Source: Larix kaempferi
Lineage: Eukaryota; Streptophyta; Pinopsida; Pinales; Pinaceae
Length of the DNA stretch: 64,000 bases
Reading direction: 5' to 3'
Assembly (NCBI GenBank): GCA_027924585.1
Contig: BSBM01000764.1
Location: 683,501-747,500, forward strand
In this document: positions 1 through 9,524 of the stretch, piece after piece
How positions within the stretch are numbered: position 1 is the stretch's first letter
How the letters are laid out: every line of letters begins with the position of its first letter
Notes under the pieces: model-generated
What the model was told of the DNA's origin: nothing
What the model saw: the letters and a program-made list of their open reading frames with translations, nothing else
Database searches by the model: none
Position numbers and translations under genes: made by a program

Positions 1-611
1 AGCATCAGCTTATTGATTTTGACGAAAGTAATATTGAAGGCGTCAAAGAAATTATCAATGAGGTCCCAAACCAGATTGCGATATGCTTTGAGTCTTGGAT
101 GCTTAGTGTGATATACATTTTTTATTTGATTTACCACAAGTTCGGAGTCTTCGAAGACAACCATCTTGGTAATTTTTAAGTCCCTTGCTGCTCGGAGGCC
201 GAGGATGAGCGCTTCATATTCAACGACATTATTGGTGGTATCAAAATCTAGTTTGTAAGATAGACTGACTTCATCTCCAAATGGTGAGGACAGTACCGCG
301 CCTGCTCTGGATTCTTCTTTGGAAGATGCCCCGTCGAAAAAGAGCTTCCATACATGGTTCCTGCTATCCTCGATGGTTGGCTCTACACCCTGAATATGTG
401 TGATTTCTCCTCCAGATGGATCTCCCGATGGAAACCTATAACAACCCATGTCCTCATCAGCTGAGTACATAGGGTAATTCATAGGACTATCTTGGTTGCT
501 TATAACATATGAAAACATGGCTTCTCTGTACAATCGCTTGGTCTCTCCAGCAAAAACGAGTATGGTAGCATACTTCATGTCCATTTGCATGGTGCCTCCC
601 ATCTTTTTAGC
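1..611 (-). pseudogene. Ty3/gypsy pol fragment: RNase H domain
   Basis: Read on the minus strand this stretch is open from 611 to the window edge, in the same frame as the protease and gag at higher coordinates. It shows a spacer (GGTMQMDMKYATILVFAGET) followed by an RNase H-type domain. The three expected acidic positions are visible: Asp in FFDGASS (about 334-328), Glu in NNVVEYEALILGL (about 225-190), and Asp in VVFEDSELVV (about 158-130). The usual Gly before that last Asp is Glu here. The domain would cleave the RNA strand of RNA-DNA hybrids during reverse transcription. It follows the protease directly with no reverse transcriptase between them, an order I associate with some plant Ty3 lineages. 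A stop codon at 612-614 separates it from the protease. The rest of pol lies outside the window. Confidence 0.8.
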
Positions 612-992
612 CTAGCTCCTTGACAGAAGCATGCCATATTTGGCCGGGATGTTTGCCACTACTACGTCCATCATTACAATTTTGGCCGGTATCTGGGCAA
701 GGGTAACCACCAAGTCTTTTATCATCCCTTTGCATTTTACCGTTCTTGAATCAAATCTGTAGAGATCATGATATGGCTTGGTAATCTCCAGTCCCAACTA
801 TTCCATGATAACTTTGGGCATTAGATTATGAGAGGCTCCAGAATCCAACATACAATTATGAAGAAGATTTTCATGTACGTTTAGGGTGACGTAAAATGGA
901 GCAGTGGGTTCCTCTTTATTATCAATGTGTGGGCCACACTAAAAAGCAGGAGCTTCGTCGTTTAGATTTATTGAATCCTATTGATCAAAGCT
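612..992 (-). pseudogene. Ty3/gypsy retropepsin (aspartic protease), broken
   Basis: The protease would process the Gag-Pol polyprotein. Its catalytic motif is visible on the minus strand as LDSGASHNLMPK (about 845-810), and the conserved end as IPAKYGMLLSRS. The same frame as gag is used throughout, but TAG stops interrupt it at 939-941, 798-800 and 612-614. The last one replaces the Trp usual in the LLSRSW motif. There is no frameshift, only nonsense changes, so this is a decayed copy of a once continuous gag-pro frame. The active-site Asp is kept. Confidence 0.8.
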
Positions 993-1340
993 TTAAGCTC
1001 TGTGTAGCATTTTATCAGTCTTGCTTCGGTACAGAGGGTTTCTTATCAAATCAGTCAAGGGAACGACTATTTTTAATTTGTTCAGTTCTTGTTCTAAACT
1101 AAAAGAGGCGTAGAATTTTCTGGGGGTTGGTTCAACTCTATTATGGGGGCTTATGCCTGGCTGACTCGGACCATGTGGGATTATGGATTCGAATTCCTTG
1201 TCCTTGGGGGGGGTTTTACCTTTAGATAAATGAGGTGATTGAGGAGACTTCGCTTGAGCCAGTTTCCTTGGGGACTTCTTAGGGGTAATTCCACTATGTT
1301 TATTTTTTACATTTGGCCTTGGTCTCAAGTCATAATTTCT
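993..1340 (-). pseudogene. Gag-protease linker of Ty3/gypsy element
   Basis: This basic, Pro/Lys-rich segment (MRPRPNVKNKHSG... start) ends in FSLEQELNKLKIVVPLTDLI, which resembles the conserved block before the protease in plant Ty3 Gag-Pol proteins. It is in frame with gag (stop at 1341-1343) and with the protease (stop at 993-995), so it is part of the same polyprotein rather than a separate gene. Role: a spacer, probably including nucleic-acid-binding basic sequence. No zinc knuckle is seen. Confidence 0.65.
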
Positions 1341-2672
1341 CTAAGGTTTATTTGGCTGGGAACTATGGAAAACGACATCATTGTCAAGGAATTGGTCATT
1401 ATGTTGGGATTCAAGGAGATCTGGGTCTATTTCTTCATATAAGAGTGAACTATCATAATCTTCTCTGGTAAGGTGCATGAGGTGGGAGTCCTCTTCCATC
1501 CAATTTAACTGTTCATCAAACTCTTTGTAATCTTCCTCCACTCTGATTCCAACCAGATTATTTTCCTTTTCATGAACAGGAGGTCTTAATGGTTGCTCCT
1601 CATTTCTCTTTTCTCTATACGCCATCTGTGGATTGAATGGTCTTCTGAATTGATTGGGCGGATGAACATGTGACTGTCTATTGGGACTATTAATCTCGAA
1701 TTCCATTCTGGTAACTTTATTCGACAGGTTCTTGATAATATAGGTCATCTCATCGAGCTTTGCCTCTTGATAGTCCTTCATTTCTGAAGAGCTGCCTTCC
1801 TCTTTGGTTCTTCCTTTGTCCTTTGAGTCGACGTCGCTGGTCATTTTAATTTTTCCTCCTGCTCTCATTTTTCCTTCGACGTCTATGGCATCGTCTTGCA
1901 TGTCACTGAGCGAGATTGGTCTTCTTTCCCTTAGTGTTATAGTAAAATCTGAGGGGAAAGCAACCACATAAGTGACTCGAGCTGTTTCTTCCGTAGGATG
2001 AATGTATTCAGGAATCCTAAAGTATAATTTGTTAAATCTTGCTGTAAAATCGACCATGTTCTCTGAGCTACTCTTCTTTAAAGCAGAGAATTTTGTTAGA
2101 TAATAGAGTCTGTCACGTTTAACTCCCCACTTCTTGACGAATGTGGTTTCTAGGATCTCCATAGCACTGATGGAGGAATTAGGTAGAGATCTGAACCATT
2201 TCCTAGCCTCTCCTTCCAATGATTGAGCAAAGATTCGCATGAATACATCATCGTGCTCAATCAAGATATTGTCCGTGAAATCTTGGAACCGGTCCACATG
2301 ATCCTCAGTAGATGTTCCTTTGCTGCCATCATATTTTGGCAACAATTTCAGATAATGGGTAGGCATATCATTCAAGGGCATAGGAAATTGCAGAGGTCCG
2401 TGATGGATCACCACCCATCTTTGTGTTCTAGGGGGTGGTGGAGGTGGTCCTCCACCTCCTCCTCCTGACATGAGGTGGCTGGTGTTTAAATTTTCTGCCT
2501 GTGCGGTAACGATGGACTTGGGTGGATTGGTGTTGGCCACAAATTCTTCACTCACCGCAGGGATTCTTTGAAAACTAGGACCAACACAAGGAGTGTGAGG
2601 ATCTTGGGAAGACGGTTCTTGCTCAGGGTTTTGGACAATGAACTCAGACGGAGGGAATTGGGGGCCAAACAA
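1341..2672 (-). CDS. gag: Ty3/gypsy Gag protein (443 codons)
   Basis: Gag forms the virus-like particle that packages the retroelement RNA. The N-terminal part is Pro/Ser-rich and holds a GGGGGGPPPPPP low-complexity run near residue 72. The capsid-like Retrotrans_gag region spans roughly residues 105-235, with LLPKYDGSKGTSTEDHVDRF, AQSLEGEARKWFRSLP and the helix-rich TARFNKLYFRIPEYIHP. The C-terminal part is charged and continues in the same frame into the linker and protease after a TGA/TAG-type stop at 1341. The start is the first Met after the leader that follows the primer-binding site. It is the longest uninterrupted reading frame of this element. No CCHC knuckle is visible. Confidence 0.8.
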   Translation of the reverse strand: MFGPQFPPSEFIVQNPEQEPSSQDPHTPCVGPSFQRIPAVSEEFVANTNPPKSIVTAQAENLNTSHLMSGGGGGGPPPPPPRTQRWVVIHHGPLQFPMPLNDMPTHYLKLLPKYDGSKGTSTEDHVDRFQDFTDNILIEHDDVFMRIFAQSLEGEARKWFRSLPNSSISAMEILETTFVKKWGVKRDRLYYLTKFSALKKSSSENMVDFTARFNKLYFRIPEYIHPTEETARVTYVVAFPSDFTITLRERRPISLSDMQDDAIDVEGKMRAGGKIKMTSDVDSKDKGRTKEEGSSSEMKDYQEAKLDEMTYIIKNLSNKVTRMEFEINSPNRQSHVHPPNQFRRPFNPQMAYREKRNEEQPLRPPVHEKENNLVGIRVEEDYKEFDEQLNWMEEDSHLMHLTREDYDSSLLYEEIDPDLLESQHNDQFLDNDVVFHSSQPNKP

Positions 2673-2935
2673 AGGGGAAGCAAAACTTCACTGATAGTTC
2701 GGTGAGGTAGACTGGAACCTCCCACGTTTATGTCTCCGAGAAACTGAATCTTCTAGGGCCACAAATTCTTCATGGCTTGGGTTCTGGAGAGTGTGTCTTC
2801 ATCAAGATGCCAGGTTTGCTTACTGTGGAGTTGCCAGGTGGATAAAAGCCTGCAACTCAATTTCCTCCACCATGAAACTAAGAGCGTATAATTTTGTCGT
2901 TATACCCAGGGGAGATTTATCTTCTTGATTGTGTT
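2673..2935 (-). other. Untranslated leader between PBS and gag
   Basis: This is about 260 bp between the primer-binding site and the Gag start, read on the minus strand. I see no reading frame or structured repeat in it. It occupies the position of the packaging/leader region of an LTR element. Confidence 0.5.
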
Positions 2936-2952
2936 CCCTGACAACGACGCCA
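2936..2952 (-). other. Primer-binding site, tRNA-Asp type
   Basis: On the minus strand the sequence is TGGCGTCGTTGTCAGGG. The 3' end of plant tRNA-Asp would pair with TGGCGCCGTTGCCGGGG. Three differences remain (two C-to-T, one G-to-A), all transitions. It sits a few bases inside the LTR end, as expected for priming of minus-strand DNA, and supports placement in the Ty3 lineages that use this primer. Confidence 0.7.
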
Positions 2953-2959
2953 AAAAAGA

Positions 2960-3795
2960 TGTTAGTCCCAGAGACGTTCTAAGGATGTTCTTTAGAACTG
3001 TGCTTGGGCATCAATAATATCTTCTCAATTTCTCACTAAATTGAAACACAGCTGAGAGAGAATGATGTAGTATTCCAATCTTGAAATATAAATGGGCAGT
3101 ATTTCAATGTGCCAAAAATCAGACTTGTATAGCAAAATGGAAAATGAAATGGCATAAGATAAAGGTACTACAGAAGTAAATCTTTATCCTACGTTTAAAG
3201 AATGATGTGTTGAGACTAGGAGAGGAATTCAACAGCCTTAACAAAATGAACACAGAACCGCCACTGGATAATACGAGTATATCACCTCCAGATTAATCAG
3301 CATGGATACTTCAATTACTAACCAACTTAGAAGAAATAAAATTAAGCAACTGCACTCATATTAAACTCAGAATTGATCTATGAATCATACATACATGGAA
3401 GAGATGAATAACAAGAGAAGGAACAAATTGAACACATTAAAAATTTGAATCCATAAAAGCTCCAAGATAAGGAAAAAGTATTTCTCTTTCCATATTGATC
3501 AAACTATCCAATAGATGAAGTGGTACTTCTTACAAAAGAGAGACGACCCTTTGGCTACTGCCGTTATATAGCCTTCCTACTATCTAAAACATAAATTGTT
3601 ACAATCAGTTACAACTCAACAACTTTATGTTTTTTCTATTTATACTCCCTAACAAAGTTTGTTACAATATCAGTCATATGGAAAATTACTGGTTATCCTA
3701 TGATTGTGACCCCGGACCACTTTGCGAGCAAATTAGTATGTCCGGCTTGATGAAGTTCACATCACCTTAAATTATAAGTTATTAACTACGTAACA
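2960..3795 (-). repeat. 5' LTR of the left Ty3/gypsy element (about 836 bp)
   Basis: The proposed LTR has short inverted ends TGTTA...TAACA on the plus strand. It lies immediately outside the primer-binding site and contains a TATA box in the minus orientation. The matching 3' LTR would be left of the window, so the outer border at 3795 rests only on the terminal TG/CA and the inverted repeat. No coding sequence is seen inside. Confidence 0.55.
3636..3644 (-). promoter_or_regulatory. TATA box in LTR
   Basis: The minus-strand sequence TATAAATAG is a near-ideal plant TATA box inside the proposed LTR, oriented toward gag. It would drive the genomic RNA of the element. Function is inferred from position and sequence only. 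Confidence 0.5.
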
Positions 3796-5204
3796 TCTTT
3801 CATAGCTATCAGGAACCTTTTAAACACTTCTTGGACCACCTATGGCCCCATGAAGATGTAGATGCGACCAAACTACTGAAGAATGTTGTTTTGCAGACCT
3901 CTGCTACCTATTTCTTCCATCTCGTCCAAGCCCTTTGCTCTCGAACCTTGATTTCGATGGGACAAAAGTTCATCTCCGATGCCGAGCTGTGGAACAGGAC
4001 CTGATTCTGTCATTGCTTCACTAAAATTACTCAGGTGCTACTGCTTCACCATATGATCGTCCTTCACTGGGACCGGCATATCCCCTTCTTTCGTACTCCT
4101 GCATCTGGAAGGCCCATCTCCCTTTTAACCGATGTAATAGCTGAATTATCCTTAGACATGCCAGGTGAGACCTCGGGCTTCTCTTGTCTGATTGTCCGCG
4201 AGTGTGCATCTGCAGGATGTTCATGGACGCTGGTCGTCCGAATCCTCAGTGCTCCTAGTGAGCCTCCTCTTGAGATGAAATGAACCATTGGGAAACCCTG
4301 TCACTCAACTTTGAATTAATCAATCTTGAACAATCTGCATGTCTTCGGCTTCACTCTTTGGACCGATGAAGTTTAGGATCTTTGAAATACAAAATAGGCC
4401 AGCTCGTGGAGTATTTATAGATCTTCCTGAACGATCCTCGACGAACAAGGCTGTACTATCCTAATAATTACACGATTACCCTTTTGGGATTTACATGTTG
4501 AGAGTAGCTTGCAACTCGTATGGAGACAGTGGTGGTAATAAGTACTGAGAGGCACTACTTCCAAGTGATGGTAGAGGCTGATAAGACAGAAACCATTAGT
4601 GGTTTTCAGGACCCCCAAAGAGTAGTTTAGGAAACCCGCTTTAAGCCCCCTGAGTAATCCTAGGACTGCCACATTGAAGGGGTGGTTTTACTTCAGGGGA
4701 TGGCCAGACGTGATAAACTTCGTGCAACTATCCAACCTTGACTCTCGGATGACCTTCGATCTTCTGCCATGATCCCTCGATATCAGTGCCCTAAACGATA
4801 CAATTTTTAAGCATGGGCCCCACTCCATGTCCGACCTCCCCACTTGACACCAGACACTTCATAAAATCGTCGTGTTAGCTTTGGTGGTTTCAGGGTCCCC
4901 AAAAAGTGGTCAGGGAAAACAGCCTCAAGGGCCCTGAATCATTGTGAGAGGAACGCGCATCCACGGTGGTTTTTTTTTCGGGGTGGCTTGGTCCCTGTCA
5001 AATGCAAAGTGCTCATGGGTTCTGAATGCGCCCGTATGAGATCTGTCTCCGCAAGTTGATACTTCGAGCCTCTGCTGTGCCATCCAGCCGCTACCGCGCA
5101 CCACTCTTCCACCTTTCCTGCGCCATGTCACTGCTTTGAATTCCATTTCTGAGATAGTTCTGGAGTCCGGTGACAAGCTTCCCCCTGGCTGATAATAACA
5201 CTAA
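3796..5204. other. Unassigned region between Ty3 LTR and copia-1
   Basis: No recognisable gene. On the plus strand one frame stays open from about 3796 to 4280 with a single TGA near 3999 (it includes FKHFLDHLWPHEDVDATKLL), but I do not recognise the product and cannot rule out chance. A TATTTATAG motif lies near 4410. The region also holds the degenerate direct repeat listed separately. It may be the remnant of another LTR or the border sequence into which the Ty3 element inserted. Confidence 0.3.
4600..4940 (+). repeat. Degenerate direct repeat pair (4600-4660 and 4883-4940)
   Basis: Two segments about 283 bp apart share the pattern GTGGTTTTCAGG...CCCCAAA..GT...GGGAAA...C..CAAG..CCCTGA, with roughly two-thirds of bases matching by eye. 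They look like an old internal duplication or a repeated element of an LTR promoter region. Confidence 0.5.
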
Positions 5205-5645
5205 CACCTTCCTTTCAGAATTATGGGATCATGGACAATCCTTCCTTTCAGAATTATGGGATTCTAGTCCATCAACTCCGGTGATCCTTCCTTTCGGAAT
5301 TACGGGATCATGGAAAATCCTTAATTTTGGAATTACGGGACTCTAGTCCATCAACATTGGTGGTGCTTAGACAATTCTTCCTTTCGGAATTATGGGACCC
5401 AGTCTTTACGGAGCTACCACAATGGGACGATCCTTCCTTTTGGAATTACAGGATCCTTTTCCACTACTCACATCTTAGACAATCCTTCCTTTATAAATTA
5501 CGGGATTCTAGTCTAAGGATCAATATTTAAGACTATCCTTCCTTTTGGAATTACAGGATCACTGTCTAGGGATGATCAATCCCACCACAACCCAAGGATC
5601 AACATTTAAGACTATCCTTCCTTTCGGAATGACGGGATCACTGTC
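5205..5645 (-). repeat. Tandem repeat array in 3' region of copia-1
   Basis: A unit of variable length carrying ATCCTTCCTTTCGGAATTAC (plus-strand sense), then GGGATC or GGGATTCTAG, recurs at least nine times. Spacing is about 35 to 65 bp and units differ by substitutions. It occupies the zone between the end of pol and the expected polypurine tract, as the arrays do in copia-2. Confidence 0.8.
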
Positions 5646-5689
5646 TAAGGATGATCAATCCCACCAATCCTCTTAGAAAAAGTATAAGT

Positions 5690-5905
5690 ACCACTTTATT
5701 GACCTCATCGTCAATACAGGCATCCTCATCATTGACCTCATCGTCGGAACAGGTAACCTCATCATCGATACAGGTATCCTCATCATTGATACAAGTATCC
5801 ACAACATCAATACAGGTATCCTCATCATCAACCTTACTGTCGGTATAGGCAATCTCATCATCGATACATGTATCCACATCGATTCCAGTATCCAAATATC
5901 ATCAT
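5690..5905 (-). repeat. ATC-rich short tandem repeats at the 3' end of copia-1 pol
   Basis: Imperfect units of the type CATCATCGATACAGGTATCC (plus-strand sense), about 21 bp or multiples, fill this stretch. Apparent Asp/Thr/Cys-rich reading frames here are products of the repeat, not genes. It parallels the CATCATC-containing arrays of copia-2. Confidence 0.75.
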
Positions 5906-5913
5906 CGACCATA

Positions 5914-6588
5914 TCACTCCCCCTTTCGAGGAGGGTCCTTCTGAACTACACCAAGCTTGTCTTGGAAATACTCAAACTTTACTCGAGACAGAGGTTTGGT
6001 CAATAGATCAGCAACTTTCTCATCAGTGCTCACATAATCGAGCTTTATAGATCCTTTCTGCACCATATCCCGTATATAAAAATATCGGATCTCTATGTGC
6101 TTTGACTTATCATGGAATACTGGATTCACTATCATCTTGATACAACTCTAGTTGTCACATAGGATCACAGTGGGGTCTGTCTCTAAGTCAAATAGTCCTG
6201 ATAGCAACTATGAACGAAGCTATATGGATTCACAACTAGCAGAGCAAGCTTCTATATATTCCACTTCAGCTGTGCTGAGAGCCACACTGGACTTCTTCCT
6301 GCTAAACCACAAGATCATAGTAGATCCTAGACAATAACATCCACCCGATGTGATCTTTCTGTCTGAGATACTTCCAGCCCAATCTCCGCCTTTATAACCA
6401 TACAACCTGAAATCATTATCTCCAAGATAATATAGACCAAATTCTATCGTACCTTTTAGGTACCTCATCACATGCTTTGCAGCTATCAGGTGAACACGTC
6501 TAGGCTCAACTAGATACTGACTCAGGGTGTTCACAGCAAAGCATATATCTGGCCTGGTATTCGTCAGATAAATCAACGACCCAATAAT
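5914..6588 (-). pseudogene. copia-1 RNase H domain and pol C-terminus
   Basis: The RNase H domain removes RNA from the replication hybrid. Visible motifs, minus strand: IYLTNTRPDICFAVNTLSQY (conserved connection), GDWAGSISDRKITSGG, and STAEVEYIEACSAS. The C-terminal block FHDKSKHIEIRYFYIRDMV is followed by KVADLLTKPLSRVKF, the usual end of plant copia Pol. Stops break it at 6589-6591, near 6220, and in the CDNQS-type motif (CDN then stop). All pieces are in one frame, so nonsense rather than frameshift mutations inactivated it. Confidence 0.85.
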
Positions 6589-7392
6589 CTATCTATACTG
6601 ATTCATATCCACTAATTCTAACGATTCATCAGCCAACAACTTCAAGTTGGTATCCATGGGAGTGGCCATGGCCTTACATTTCAACATATCAAATATTTTC
6701 AAGATTTCCACAACATACTTTCCATGGTTGAGAAAGATTCCTTCTAGGCCTTGCCATACTTCCATACCTAGGAAGTAATGCATCAATCCAAGATCTTTCA
6801 TCTCAAATTCTGTAGCTAGCTTCTTCTTGGTTTCCATGATCTGTTTCTCATTTCCTGTCAGAAATAGATCATCCACATACAATAATAGTATTATAGGTTC
6901 ATCATCCATAACCTTAAGGTAAAGGTTAGGATCAACTTTACTTTTGGTAAATCCCAAGCTTGTCAAGAAGCTATCAATTCTTCCGTACCAAGATCTAGGA
7001 GCTTGTTTCCACCCGTACAAAGATTTCTTCAACTTACATTCGTGAGTTCTTATATCTTCAACCTCAAATCGTTGTGGTTGTTCTATGTACACTTCTTCCC
7101 CAATCACACCATTCAGGAAGGTTGTCTTCACATCCATCTGGTGTAATCTCCACTTCATCATGGATGCAAGTGCCATGATGGTTCTAATGGAAGTGTACCT
7201 TGCAACTGGTGCAAATGTTTCTTCATAGTCAATTTCCTCTTTCTGAGAGAATCCTCTGGCCACAAACCTTGCCTTATACTTTTCAATGCTACCATCCGCA
7301 ACATGCTTTATCTTGTATATCCACTTGGAGGATACCACACTTTTGTCTTTTGGTTTGGGAACTACATCCCAAACATCATTCTTCATTATTGA
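6589..7392 (-). pseudogene. copia-1 reverse transcriptase
   Basis: RNA-directed DNA polymerase of the RVT_2 (Ty1/copia) type. The open segment (265 codons) starts at NDVWDVVPKPKDKSVVSSKW and keeps the conserved IYKIKHVADGSIEKYKARFV block. The catalytic motif A is LHQMDVKTTFLNG (Asp about residue 85) and motif C is LLLYVDDLFLTG (YVDD about residues 170-173). Both catalytic sites look intact. It is closed at each side by TAG codons (7393-7395 and 6589-6591) at positions where the family has Gln, consistent with CAG-to-TAG changes. Confidence 0.9.
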
Positions 7393-8037
7393 CTAGTATT
7401 CCTCCGTCATTGCTTCTACCCATTCTTTCTTATGAACTGCTTCTTCATAATTGGTAGGTTCTTGATCTACAAGATCACACATCAAAGCCACATAGCTGGA
7501 AAATGGCTTTGGTTTCTTGCTTTCTCTAGTGGAGCCTTTTGGAGCTCCATATCTTTTTGCTTCTTGTATAATTTCTCTTTCCCATGCTGGCTTTCTCTTC
7601 CGTGATATGTTCATAGGTGGGGGTTTCTTGAGGTTCTATCATATCATGGTCTTTTGGTGTTTCTTCTTCAGGGAAGGAAACTGCTTTTGTATTTCTAGGA
7701 GGTATATCTTCTTCATATACTTCTTCACATTGGCTCTTTCTAGATCTTTTGAGAGCAGCTTCTTCATCAGATGTTACATCTCTACTAATTTCCATGTGAT
7801 GGAATCCTGGGATGTATATTCTGAATGCTTTGGATGCTTCACAATACCCAACAAATATTCCCCACTTTCCGGAAGGGTCCAGCTTAGTTCTCTTCTCTTT
7901 TGGTATGTGAACATATACAGGGAACCCAAATATTTTGAGGTGGCTTACCTCAGGCTTCTTCCCTATGAACATTTCCTCTGGAGTCTTGAATCCAAGGGTA
8001 CTATGAGACAATATATTTTGGACATAGACTGTGGTCC
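7393..8037 (-). pseudogene. copia-1 integrase C-terminus and linker to RT
   Basis: The main reading frame (start HSTLGFKTPEEMFIGKKPEV) carries the copia post-integrase block with LKIFGFPVYVHIPKEKRTKL and GIFVGYCEASKAFRIYIPG, then an acidic linker. It is shifted by one base relative to the upstream integrase core (break near 8055) and shifts again near 7600 into the frame containing PTNYEEAVHKKEWVEAMTEEY, which precedes the reverse transcriptase. Two frameshifts and one stop make it non-functional. Confidence 0.8.
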
Positions 8038-9201
8038 TTACTGCTTCAACCCATAGGGCATAGTAATATCTTGATCATGTATCATTGTCTTCACTGCTTC
8101 CATGATGGTTCTATTCTTTCTTTCCACAACACCATTTTGTTGAGGATTGTAGGGAGTGGTTAGTTCCTTCTTGATTCCAGCTTCTTTACAAAAGACTTCA
8201 AAATCCTTTGAAGTATATTCTCCACCATTATTTGTCCTAAGTGTCCTGATTTTCTTTTCTGAGTGATTTTCTATCAAGGCTTTGAATTCTTTGAATTTTC
8301 CAGAGACTTCATATTTTCCTTTCAGGAAATATATCCAAGTCTTTCTTGAAAGGTCATCAATAAATGTAAGGTAGTATTCATATCCACTCAAGGATGTGGA
8401 GGGAATTGGTCCACATACATCTGAATGAATCAATTCCAAAGTACTTTTAGTCTTTGTTTCACTCTTTGGAAATGGATTCTTGATATTCTTCCCTTTTGTA
8501 CATCCTTTGCAAGTGCCTTCATGATCAACCTTCAAATCTGGTAATCTTGTTACTACTTTGCTCACATAGGGTAATGCTTTGTGGTTGATGTGAGAAATCC
8601 TTCTATGCCATAGCTCACTTGGGCTAGTGGATTCATGAACAAGGGCTGCTTTTGAATGTCCCTTGAGTTTATATAGCCCTCCTTCCTCTTCACCAATAAC
8701 AACTGCATCCTCAATTGATTTTCCTTTGGGCCACATGAGTACTTGTCCATCTATGAATGCAACCCTATAGCCTTTCTTATCTAATGTTGAGATAAAAAGT
8801 AGGTTCTTCTTCAAACCTGGTACACATAAAACTTCCTTCATCTTCATGGGGGTTCCAGAATCAAGCTTGTAGCTTGCTTCACCAATTCCTTTGATAGGAT
8901 ATTGATAGTCATCCCCTAATGATACTTTCTGTGGAGAGGTCTTCTCTTCAAGTCTTGAAAGAGTTTTCTTTTGTCCCGTCATATGCTTTGAAGCACCACT
9001 ATCAATAAGCCACGTGTCTTCTCCATGTGTTACAGACCCAGAGAGTGCAGAGAATAGAACATACTCTTTTGCATCTTCTTCTTCTACTTTAGCTATTTTT
9101 CTTTGAGGTCTTTCCTCCTCTTCATCTTCACTATCATCTTCTGCTATGTGTGCTTGATGTCTTTTTGGTGGAAACTCTTCTTCTTCTTTCTCGAAGGACA
9201 A
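8038..9201 (-). pseudogene. copia-1 protease and integrase core
   Basis: An acidic N-terminal stretch leads to the aspartic protease with WLIDSGASKHMTG (residues about 64-76). The gag-pre-integrase block follows with LWHRRISH and a CX2C pair (GTCKGCTKG). The integrase catalytic core shows Asp in LIHSDVCGPI and Glu in QQNGVVERKNR, but the second catalytic Asp is Asn: the family motif RTDNGGEY reads LRTNNGGEY here (about 8232-8250). Strand transfer would be abolished. The frame breaks near 8055. Integrase would insert the cDNA copy into chromosomal DNA. Confidence 0.9.
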
Positions 9202-9520
9202 TCCCTAGCAATGTGTCCTATTTTGTGACAAATGAAAATTGGAATGAAGAGTAATTTCTTTCTGCAATGGTTCTTCTTTTATTTTGAAACCTTTGTGGAG
9301 GTTGAGACTCCTTGTGACTTTCCTTCTTGAAGTTGGATTGATTCCTTATTCTTTTGGTATGGGTGGCTAATGCTTGATTATCTTCTTTGAGTAGGGCCTC
9401 TCTATTGACTACTCTAGCCTCTTCTTGAATGCAATCCTCCCATAAAATATCAAATTTCATGCTTTCCTTTTTGGCACACATGGTCTGGATGAATGAATCC
9501 CAAGGTCTAGTGAGACCATT
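9190..9520 (-). pseudogene. copia-1 Gag C-terminal part with CCHC knuckle
   Basis: From the insertion point the minus strand reads LNGLTRPWDSFIQTMCAKK, DILWEDCIQEEARVVNREAL and a basic segment, typical of the plant copia Gag. A zinc-knuckle half (CHKIGHIARDCPSRKK) is readable near 9240-9195 but in a different frame from the preceding segment, so a frameshift lies near 9225. The 5' side ends exactly at the chromovirus target site. The N-terminal part is at 23415-23865. Confidence 0.85.
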
Positions 9521-9524
9521 AAGA

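Noticed and set aside
7517-8056. 179-codon plus-strand frame
   Set aside because: Antisense shadow of the copia-1 integrase C-terminus, which shows clear conserved motifs on the minus strand.
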